37,403 bases of DNA from Candidatus Peregrinibacteria bacterium (GTDB lineage: Bacteria; Patescibacteriota; Gracilibacteria; UBA1369; LOWO2-01-FULL-3), in contig JACPLZ010000031.1 in assembly GCA_016186245.1 (NCBI GenBank), forward strand, positions 1 through 37,403, written 5' to 3'. The position numbers and the translations under genes are program-made. Below are positions 31,806 through 37,403 of the stretch, one piece after another. The notes beneath the pieces were generated by a model. It saw only the letters and a list, made by a program, of their open reading frames with translations. It was not told the origin of the DNA and ran no database searches. Positions within the stretch are counted from its first letter, which is position 1. Each line of letters starts with the position of its first letter.

Positions 31806-32450
31806 CTATGTACCCAAAAGCAGAATCGCCGCAACCCAGTCATTGAGATACCTGACTATTGAGGGGATAAATCCAATTCCACGAATCTTTCCAACGATTA
31901 GAGCATCAACAATAATTATGACAATGAAATATTTAGCGCCCTCCGCGAGATAATTTTGATAATTTCTTTGAAAACGCCTTGGAATAAACACCCCGATCAC
32001 TTTGGATCCATCCAGCGGCGGAAAAGGCAAAAGATTAAAAATCCCAAGAGAAATACTCACATGGAAAATCATTTGAAGAATGGTAAGAACCGGTTTCAAA
32101 AGCGCCCCGGTCATATATGCGCCGAGATAAGCCCACGGTAAAGCGACAACAAAAGCCAACAGGAAATTGGAAAACGGTCCGGCCAGAGCAGTCAGCGCGC
32201 TATCGCGCATCGGACTTTTAAAATATGCCGGATTTATCGGAACGGGCTTTGCCCAACCGATAAATCTCGTCCAAAGCAGCACCAGCGCGCCAATCGGATC
32301 AAGATGTTTAAGCGGATTGAGAGTGAGCCGCCCCTGCATTTTTGCCGTAGGATCACCGAGATAATAGGCAACCAGCGCGTGCGACGCCTCATGTACCGTC
32401 AAAGTAATCAGCAGAGCGATAACAAAATATAGAAATTGAAGAATGTCCAT
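31806..32450 (-). CDS. Site-2 protease family membrane metallopeptidase (M50)
   Basis: 214 residues from ATG 32450; the 15 codons upstream are antisense to the tRNA-Ser promoter and are left out. The first membrane segment carries the zinc motif H20-E21-A-S-H24, and N-L-L-P-F-P-P-L-D-G near 137-146 supplies the third ligand Asp. Conserved Q-G-R-L-T-L-N-P-L-K-H lies between them. Members cut peptide bonds within the membrane. This is the short form without a PDZ domain, whose substrates are mostly unknown. It is divergent from tRNA-Ser. Confidence 0.92.
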   Translation of the reverse strand: MDILQFLYFVIALLITLTVHEASHALVAYYLGDPTAKMQGRLTLNPLKHLDPIGALVLLWTRFIGWAKPVPINPAYFKSPMRDSALTALAGPFSNFLLAFVVALPWAYLGAYMTGALLKPVLTILQMIFHVSISLGIFNLLPFPPLDGSKVIGVFIPRRFQRNYQNYLAEGAKYFIVIIIVDALIVGKIRGIGFIPSIVRYLNDWVAAILLLGT

Positions 32451-32474
32451 ATGCAAATTAATACTACAAATAGG

Positions 32475-32503
32475 TTGGCACGGCAAACTACCCATGCTAT
32501 AAA
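32475..32503 (+). promoter_or_regulatory. Promoter for tRNA-Ser
   Basis: -35 TTGGCA (32475-32480), a 17-bp spacer, -10 TATAAA (32498-32503), 26 bases before the mature 5' end. Confidence 0.65.
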
Positions 32504-32529
32504 ATCATGGCTCAAACATCGTAAAACAC

Positions 32530-32619
32530 GGAAGGATCGCATAGTGGTCGAGTGCACCGCCTTGGAAAGGCGGCAGGCTCGAAAGGGTCTCGGGGGTTCG
32601 AATCCCCCTCCTTCCGCCA
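32530..32619 (+). tRNA. tRNA-Ser (anticodon GGA)
   Basis: Class II tRNA of 90 nt with a long variable arm (GGCTCGAAAGGGTCTC). The acceptor stem is GGAAGGA/TCCTTCC and the anticodon arm CCGCC-TTGGAAA-GGCGG with GGA. The T-arm is GGGGG-TTCGAAT-CCCCC, the discriminator G and CCA is encoded. Confidence 0.96.
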
Positions 32620-32680
32620 TGGATACTGTACCCCAAAAAGTAGACACAGGTAAGATTTTCAGCATGTCCTTGGCAGGCGC

Positions 32681-32710
32681 TTGGCATTTCCATGGAAAAT
32701 TAAGTACAAT
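32681..32710 (+). promoter_or_regulatory. Promoter for the DsrE-like gene
   Basis: -35 TTGGCA (32681-32686), an 18-bp spacer, -10 TACAAT (32705-32710). The expected start is at or beside the ATG at 32717, so the transcript should be leaderless. Confidence 0.6.
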
Positions 32711-32716
32711 AACCGC

Positions 32717-33043
32717 ATGAAACTCGGCATCATTTTACAATCCAACAAACCGGAACACGCGTGGAATACTTTCCGCCTCGGCATTACCGCGCTCCAGGCA
32801 AATCATCAAGTGGAAATTTTTTTGATGAACGAAGGTTCGGAGCTTGATACCATTCCCGACAGCGAAAATTTTGACATCTCGACAAAAGTGGCAACATTCA
32901 AAGGATTGGATGGCAAAATTTACGCTTGCGGCACGTGTCTGAAATTACGCGGCAAAAAAGAAAGCAAAATTTGCCCAATCTCCACGATGTCCGATTTGCT
33001 CAAAATGGTTGAGAGCTCGGATAAAGTTTTAGTTTTTGGCTGA
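32717..33043 (+). CDS. DsrE-like protein
   Basis: 108 residues from ATG 32717 (upstream codons would lie within the promoter). The fold pattern of DsrE/TusD is visible: M-K-L-G-I-I-L-Q-S start, H-A-W-N-T-F-R-L-G, V-E-I-F-L-M-N-E-G, and a late A-C-G-T-C pair plus a third Cys in I-C-P-I, then D-K-V-L-V-F at the end. Such proteins carry sulfur on Cys or sense thiols. It sits just upstream of a small membrane protein and the copper genes; a link to metal or thiol stress is inferred. Confidence 0.8.
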   Translation: MKLGIILQSNKPEHAWNTFRLGITALQANHQVEIFLMNEGSELDTIPDSENFDISTKVATFKGLDGKIYACGTCLKLRGKKESKICPISTMSDLLKMVESSDKVLVFG

Positions 33044-33047
33044 TCTC

Positions 33048-33446
33048 ATGCATTACAAAAAAATTTTTTTTATTTTTCTTCTATCGCTTTTTCTCAATTT
33101 TATTTGGGAAAATGCGCATTCCTATCTTTATACCGCTTACATGGGCGGCAGGATAACAGAAACCATTCTTTTGCGGGCTTCTGTCGGCGATGCGGTTATC
33201 ATAACTCTCTTATCCCTTCCTTTCATATTTGTTCCGATGTTAAAAAACAAAAGTTGGATTATTATTTTTGCAGGCGTTTTAATTGCGATATTTATTGAAT
33301 TATATGCTCTCCGCACCGGAAGATGGGCATATAACGAGTATATGCCAATGATTCCAATTATTTCCATCGGCTTAACCCCAGCGATTCAACTCGGACTTCT
33401 CGGGTATCTCTCGTACCGGCTTGTCGTCGATAAAAAAAGAATTTGA
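33048..33446 (+). CDS. Small four-helix membrane protein
   Basis: 132 residues from ATG 33048, five bases after the DsrE-like stop. Four hydrophobic helices with W-E-N-A-H-S-Y-L-Y-T-A-Y in the first loop and R-T-G-R-W-A-Y-N-E-Y-M-P in the third. The family is not recognised with certainty. The charged and aromatic loop residues (Glu, His, Arg, Tyr) could bind a metal or cofactor, but that is a guess. Probably co-transcribed with the DsrE-like gene; the csoR promoter begins at its very end. Confidence 0.78.
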   Translation: MHYKKIFFIFLLSLFLNFIWENAHSYLYTAYMGGRITETILLRASVGDAVIITLLSLPFIFVPMLKNKSWIIIFAGVLIAIFIELYALRTGRWAYNEYMPMIPIISIGLTPAIQLGLLGYLSYRLVVDKKRI

Positions 33447-33471
33447 CTTATACCCCCAGGGGGTATAGAAT
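33443..33471 (+). promoter_or_regulatory. csoR promoter with embedded CsoR-type operator
   Basis: -35 TTGACT (33443-33448), a 17-bp spacer, -10 TAGAAT (33466-33471). The 19-bp palindrome TATACCCCCAGGGGGTATA (33449-33467) fills the spacer, the classic G/C-tract inverted repeat bound by CsoR-family repressors. Bound repressor would block polymerase, and copper would release it. The start point falls on the ATG at 33478. Confidence 0.88.
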
Positions 33472-33477
33472 CCGAAC

Positions 33478-33744
33478 ATGCTGCATACGAATAAAAAGAA
33501 AGTCATCCGCCTTTTAAAAATAGTCGAAGGCCAAGTCCGCGGCCTCCAGGAAATGATCAACGCGGAAAAATACTGTGTCGATATTATCACACAGACTTCC
33601 GCTGCCAAACAGGCTCTTTCCGGCATCGAAAACACCCTCCTTGAAAATCATTTAAACACCTGCGTCCTCCATCAGATCAAGGCAAATCAAACATCAAAAG
33701 CAATTGGTGAAATAATGAAAATCTATAAACTCAAACGAAAATGA
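33478..33744 (+). CDS. csoR: CsoR-family copper-sensing repressor
   Basis: 88 residues, all-helical. The copper ligand triad is present: Cys in K-Y-C-V-D-I, and His and Cys in E-N-H-L-N-T-C-V, the W-x-y-z pattern of true CsoR. The N-terminal R-L-L-K-I-V-E-G-Q-V-R-G-L is the family's DNA/tetramer helix. It would repress its own promoter (33443-33471) and the genes behind it. The stop overlaps the copA start by four bases. Confidence 0.94.
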   Translation: MLHTNKKKVIRLLKIVEGQVRGLQEMINAEKYCVDIITQTSAAKQALSGIENTLLENHLNTCVLHQIKANQTSKAIGEIMKIYKLKRK

Positions 33745-35876
33745 CAAATCCAGCAACTTACAAAGTAAAAGGCATGCACTGCGCATCCTGCTCGGCAATA
33801 ATTGAAAGAACAATCGGCAAACAGGCCGGCGTTAATTCCGTATCGGTAAATTACGCCAACGAAAAGGCAAAAATAGATTTTGATTCTTCCAAAACTTCAA
33901 TAGAGAATCTTTCAAAATCAATTGAACCTTTAGGCTACTCGATAGTTGCCGAAAATGTCGCGATTGAAACAGGGGAAGGAAAAAAGTTGCTCGCTCCGCT
34001 CGCAACCACACACCAACACACCGAAGTCGACAATCTCCGCAGAAAAATCCGCATCGCAATCCCGCTCGTCATTCTCACAAGTATCATCATGGTCTGGGAG
34101 CTTCTCGTCTCTCCATTCGAAATTCTTCCGGAAATGCCGGAAATCCTTAAAGAATTTTTCCATCACCTGCTCCCGGTAATCGCCACATATGCAATGTTTG
34201 TTACGGGAAATACCTACCTCAAAGGCATCTGGACATTCATCCGACATGGAGCCGCAAACATGGATACCCTCATAGGTATCGGCACATCCACAGCCTACCT
34301 TTACAGTTTCATCATCACAGCTTTTGAAGAACCACTCAGTCAATATATCAACACCGCCTACACATATTACGACGTAACAATTGTCGTCATCGGCCTCATC
34401 ACTCTCGGCAAATATCTTGAAGCAAGATCCAAATTAAGAACGGGGGACGCCATAAAAAAACTCCTCAACCTTCAGGTAAAAACCGCAATTGTTATCCGCA
34501 ACGGAAAAGAAATGGAAATCTCCGTGGACCAGGTCGCACACAATGATTTAATTCTTGTAAAACCCGGGATGAAAATACCGGTTGATGGCATTGTGGAAAA
34601 AGGCTCCACCAATATAGACGAATCCATGCTCACCGGCGAACCGATCCCCGTCCTCAAACAGGAAGGCGATAAAATCGCGGCGGGAACAATAAATACCACC
34701 GGATCCATTACCATGAAAGCGACAGGCGTTGGCTCGGAAACACTTCTTGCCCATATTATAAAAATGGTGGAAGAAGCCCAGGGCTCCCGCGCACCGATTC
34801 AAAAACTCGCCGATAAAATATCCGGAATTTTTGTGCCAATCGTGCTGGTCATTTCAGCAGTCACTCTCATATTATGGCTAGCCGTCGGCAGTCAATTTAT
34901 GGCATTTTCACAGGCGCTTTCATTCGGTCTTGTGGCCTTCGTAAGCATCCTTGTTATCGCTTGCCCCTGCGCTCTCGGCCTCGCAACCCCAACCGCGATA
35001 ATCGTCGGTGTCGGCAAGGGCGCGCTAAACGGAATTCTTATAAAAAATGCCGAAGTCCTCGAAAAACTTTATAAAATAGACACTCTCGTCATCGATAAAA
35101 CCGGCACAATCACCAAAGGAAAACCGGAAGTCCTCGACATAAAAATATCTGAAGAAAAAGATAAAAAAGAAATCCTCTCAATCCTCGCAACTTTGGAAAA
35201 ACACTCCGAGCACCCGCTCGCCGAGAGCATAGTAAATTATGCGAAGAAGAAAAATATTCCATTTAAATCGGCAGCGGATTTTAAAAATATTCCCGGCAAA
35301 GGCATCACCGCCTCAGTTAATGACATAACATATTTCGCGGGTAGCAGCGGATTTATCGCGGAAATGAAAATTCCTTTCGATGAAAAAACAATAGAAGAAA
35401 TAGCAAAAAAAGGCCTAACTCCGATAATTCTCGCGACTAAAAAAGAGCCGCTGGCAATCGTGGGCATCGGCGATGCGTTAAAAGAAGAAGCAAGAGAAGC
35501 TATCGAAAAACTGCACAGCATGAAAATCAAAATAATCATGGCCACAGGGAGACGGCGTCAACGACGCGCCTGCACTCGCAAAATCCAACGTCGGCATTGC
35601 CATGTCCACAGGCACAGATGTCTCCATCGAAACAAGCGACATCACTCTCCTGCACGGCGACATCAGAAAAATCGCCCAGGCCATTACCCTCTCCCGCTAC
35701 ACTATGCGCACAATAAAACAAAATTTATTCTGGGCGTTCATCTACAACATCATCGGAATACCGCTGGCAAGCGGCATATTCTATCCATTGTTTGGCTGGC
35801 TTTTATCTCCGGTATTTGCCGGGCTGGCCATGGCCTTTTCCAGCGTATCGGTAGTCACCAATTCTCTAAGACTTAA
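33741..35876 (+). CDS. copA: Copper-exporting P1B-ATPase CopA, broken by internal deletion
   Basis: In order: a heavy-metal domain with G-M-H-C-A-S-C (C14, C17), membrane helices, the actuator T-G-E-P, the metal-transport C-P-C in I-A-C-P-C-A-L-G-L-A-T-P-T, the phosphorylation site D-K-T-G-T-I-T-K-G, and a nucleotide-binding H-P-L. At 35547-35550 the reading jumps from M-A-T-G to R-R-R-Q-R-R, which is out of frame. The following 110 residues are rich in Arg and His and are not protein-like. Known CopA has about 44 residues between T-G-D and G-D-G-V-N-D; here they are missing, with a frame change, for a loss of about 134 nt. The true C-terminus is in frame 35548-35892. As written, no active pump could be made. 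Confidence 0.88.
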   Translation: MTNPATYKVKGMHCASCSAIIERTIGKQAGVNSVSVNYANEKAKIDFDSSKTSIENLSKSIEPLGYSIVAENVAIETGEGKKLLAPLATTHQHTEVDNLRRKIRIAIPLVILTSIIMVWELLVSPFEILPEMPEILKEFFHHLLPVIATYAMFVTGNTYLKGIWTFIRHGAANMDTLIGIGTSTAYLYSFIITAFEEPLSQYINTAYTYYDVTIVVIGLITLGKYLEARSKLRTGDAIKKLLNLQVKTAIVIRNGKEMEISVDQVAHNDLILVKPGMKIPVDGIVEKGSTNIDESMLTGEPIPVLKQEGDKIAAGTINTTGSITMKATGVGSETLLAHIIKMVEEAQGSRAPIQKLADKISGIFVPIVLVISAVTLILWLAVGSQFMAFSQALSFGLVAFVSILVIACPCALGLATPTAIIVGVGKGALNGILIKNAEVLEKLYKIDTLVIDKTGTITKGKPEVLDIKISEEKDKKEILSILATLEKHSEHPLAESIVNYAKKKNIPFKSAADFKNIPGKGITASVNDITYFAGSSGFIAEMKIPFDEKTIEEIAKKGLTPIILATKKEPLAIVGIGDALKEEAREAIEKLHSMKIKIIMATGRRRQRRACTRKIQRRHCHVHRHRCLHRNKRHHSPARRHQKNRPGHYPLPLHYAHNKTKFILGVHLQHHRNTAGKRHILSIVWLAFISGICRAGHGLFQRIGSHQFSKT

Positions 35877-35892
35877 AACCAGAAAAATATGA
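35548..35892 (+). CDS. copA: CopA C-terminal part (after deletion and frame change)
   Basis: This frame reads G-D-G-V-N-D-A-P-A-L-A-K-S-N-V-G-I-A-M-S-T-G-T-D-V, I-K-Q-N-L-F-W-A-F-I-Y-N and A-M-A-F-S-S-V-S-V-V-T-N-S-L-R-L, the standard hinge and last membrane helices of copper ATPases. The first ATG is at 35602, inside the G-I-A-M-S segment, so it is not an independent gene. The stop overlaps the next start (ATGA at 35889), showing the original operon junction is intact. Confidence 0.85.
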   Translation, partial: GDGVNDAPALAKSNVGIAMSTGTDVSIETSDITLLHGDIRKIAQAITLSRYTMRTIKQNLFWAFIYNIIGIPLASGIFYPLFGWLLSPVFAGLAMAFSSVSVVTNSLRLKTRKI

Positions 35893-36923
35893 CAGATTCT
35901 TTGCCACGCAAAGCTCACACCTTTCACGTTACCGGCATGCACTGCAGCGCCTGTGAAATGCTTATCGCCGAAAAATTAAAAGGCCATCCGAAAATTACTC
36001 ACGTCGAAGTTTCGCTCATAAATGAACAAATTACCATAATTGGAGACCTGCACGAAACAGCGGAAATAGCCGCCAGGGATCTCACAAAACTTATTGAAGA
36101 ACATGGATATAAATTGCACACCGAAAAACCAAAAAAAGAGCTTCGATGGAAAGAATTTATTTACGCCGCCCCAATTGCCATGATCTTTATCGCAGGATTC
36201 TTCCTGCTCCAAAAAACCGGATTCACCAGCCTCATAAATCCATCAAGTGCCGGCCTGGAAACAGCTTTCCTTATTGGTCTGATCGCCTCCGTTTCGACAT
36301 GTCTCGCGGTCGTGGGAGGATTGATACTTTCCCTGTCAGCCAACTACGCAAAAGACGGAGGATCCTGGAAACCGCAAACAGCCTTCCATATAAGCAGACT
36401 GGTGGGATTTTTTGTTTTAGGCGGCGCCATCGGAGCGCTCGGCAGTTCTTTCCAGCTGGGCCTTACCGGAAGTACAATCCTCAGTATTATAATTGCTGTG
36501 ATTATGCTGCTTCTCGGCATAAATCTGTTAAATATTTTTCATTTCACAAAAAAACTGCAACCGACACTGCCAAAATGGTTTTCTCAAAAAACCGTTGATG
36601 CAAGCAAAAAAAATCACTATTTGGCTCCGGTTCTTGTCGGTATCGGCACATTTTTTCTTCCATGTGGATTCACCCAATCAATGCAGATTTACTCGCTGAA
36701 GACAGGAAGTTTCCTGCAGGGCTCACTCACAATGCTTGCGTTTGCCTTGGGAACATTGCCTGTCCTTGCTCTGATTTCTTTTGGCTCGCTGAATATTGCC
36801 CAAAAGTCCTGGAAAGGAATTTTCTTCAAAACCGCCGGAATTATTGTCATAATGCTGGCGCTTTTCAATCTCGCCAACGCGCTTGCCGTAGCTGGAATCA
36901 TTAACCCTCTATTTAATTTATAA
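35889..36923 (+). CDS. HMA domain fused to SafE/TauE (DsbD-like) membrane domain
   Basis: 344 residues. Residues 10-80 form a heavy-metal-associated domain with G-M-H-C-S-A-C. Next comes one helix, then a six-helix UreH/SafE-type membrane domain (Pfam DsbD_2-like) with S-T-C-L-A-V-V-G-G in its first helix and L-P-C-G-F-T-Q-S-M-Q in the fourth. The two membrane Cys match the redox or metal-relay pair of CcdA/DsbD relatives. The fusion suggests that Cu(I) taken by the HMA domain is passed to the membrane domain, or that it moves electrons for metal handling outside. It overlaps copA by four bases and is followed by a cupredoxin gene three bases later. Confidence 0.88.
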   Translation: MTDSLPRKAHTFHVTGMHCSACEMLIAEKLKGHPKITHVEVSLINEQITIIGDLHETAEIAARDLTKLIEEHGYKLHTEKPKKELRWKEFIYAAPIAMIFIAGFFLLQKTGFTSLINPSSAGLETAFLIGLIASVSTCLAVVGGLILSLSANYAKDGGSWKPQTAFHISRLVGFFVLGGAIGALGSSFQLGLTGSTILSIIIAVIMLLLGINLLNIFHFTKKLQPTLPKWFSQKTVDASKKNHYLAPVLVGIGTFFLPCGFTQSMQIYSLKTGSFLQGSLTMLAFALGTLPVLALISFGSLNIAQKSWKGIFFKTAGIIVIMLALFNLANALAVAGIINPLFNL

Positions 36924-36926
36924 GCA

Positions 36927-37343
36927 ATGCTCAAACAAATCATCCTGTCCATACTGGTCAGCGTAACAATCGTAGGCGGAACTCTCTGGATAATCTCCAA
37001 TAACATCAACGACAACAACAATGACAGCGCTAACACGAACACTGATAAAATATCGACAACATTCGATAGTGAAGGAAACCAGATCATCGACATAACTGCA
37101 AAAGGCGGCTATTGGCCGCGCGAAATTTACGCCAAAGCAAACACACCAACTATTCTAAAAGTGAAAACAAGCGGCACATGGGACTGCTCGGCCAGCCTGG
37201 TCATTCCAAAACTATCATACCGGAATTTTCTCCAGCCCTCCGGAACTGAAGAAATAAAAATCCCCGCCGAAAAAGCTGTCGGCACCGTACAGGGCTTATG
37301 CAGCATGGGAATGTACAATTTCAAAGTAAACTTTGTGCCATGA
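36927..37343 (+). CDS. Membrane-anchored cupredoxin-like protein
   Basis: 138 residues. One N-terminal helix (signal anchor, about 5-25) is followed by an Asn/Asp-rich linker and then a cupredoxin fold from about 48: I-D-I-T-A-K-G-G-Y-W-P, then W-D-C-S-A-S-L-V-I-P with the first Cys and late G-L-C-S-M-G-M with the second Cys and Met ligands. The pair resembles the C-x..x-C-S-M-G-M copper site found beside SafE/TauE genes. Probably binds copper on the outer side of the membrane. Last gene of csoR-copA-HMA/SafE-cupredoxin. Confidence 0.85.
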   Translation: MLKQIILSILVSVTIVGGTLWIISNNINDNNNDSANTNTDKISTTFDSEGNQIIDITAKGGYWPREIYAKANTPTILKVKTSGTWDCSASLVIPKLSYRNFLQPSGTEEIKIPAEKAVGTVQGLCSMGMYNFKVNFVP

Positions 37344-37371
37344 ATCAGCCGGTTTTTTCGTGTCATCCAGC

Positions 37372-37395
37372 AGATTTTCGCTTCGCGAAAATCCT
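37372..37395 (+). repeat. Short hairpin repeat (AGATTTT family), copy 4
   Basis: AGATTTTCGC-TTC-GCGAAAATCCT, about 28 bases after the cupredoxin stop; preceded by TGTCATCC, also seen at the edge of the palindrome at 19909. Confidence 0.72.
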
Positions 37396-37403
37396 TTCTC
37401 CTC

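Overview
The window looks like a stretch of chromosome from an AT-rich, probably small-genome bacterium of the Candidate Phyla Radiation (Patescibacteria), perhaps a Peregrinibacteria-like lineage. This placement is inferred from gene content: SLH-domain surface proteins, many short lipoproteins, a compact SUF cluster, a split transketolase, and four-base ATGA overlaps. The standard genetic code applies, because TGA is the stop at several tight gene overlaps. No phylogenetic search was possible.

Layout. 1-2.7 kb: an O-antigen ligase-like membrane protein (cut by the window edge) and an SLH protein with a three-fold Cys-pair repeat, both minus strand. 2.8-3 kb: tRNA-Arg(GCG), with a 21-nt copy of its 5' end just upstream. 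3-11 kb, minus strand: an M16 peptidase, ndk, a split and motif-degenerate transketolase, prs, rpiB, rpe and a Rel/SpoT-like HD protein whose frame breaks at a T7 run. Together these point to pentose phosphate and nucleotide-precursor supply. 11-16.6 kb: a YiiX-like hydrolase, a class B penicillin-binding protein and a large SLH/beta-propeller surface protein. 16.7-23.7 kb: the iron-sulfur cluster genes sufC-sufB-sufD-sufS, then an SLH gene and a tmRNA-like RNA on the opposite strand, then sufU and a SufT/MIP18-like gene. sufB carries a LAGLIDADG intein, but the downstream splice junction and about 42 residues of SufB are missing. 23.7-32.6 kb: mostly unknown proteins and lipoproteins, tRNA-Cys, tRNA-Trp, tRNA-Thr and tRNA-Ser, bL33, a Memo-like lipoprotein, a candidate structured RNA and a site-2 protease. 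32.7-37.3 kb: a DsrE-like protein, a small membrane protein and a copper island (csoR, copA, an HMA-SafE fusion, a cupredoxin). A near-perfect CsoR-type operator sits exactly in the spacer of the csoR promoter. copA is broken by an out-of-frame internal deletion.

Two families of intergenic hairpin repeats stand out. Four copies (two in tandem) are about 90-125 bp long and share a core, GCCGTACTTACCGGTACGGC, nested in longer stems. In three copies the outer arms differ in sequence but are complementary within each copy. Four short hairpins of the form AGATTTT..GC-NNN-GC..AAAATC each sit directly after a gene end. Several promoters lie so close to their start codons that the mRNAs should be leaderless or nearly so.

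Three genes are disrupted: the HD gene by one base, and sufB and copA by deletions estimated at 130-140 nt each. These could be real decay or assembly errors; reads would decide.
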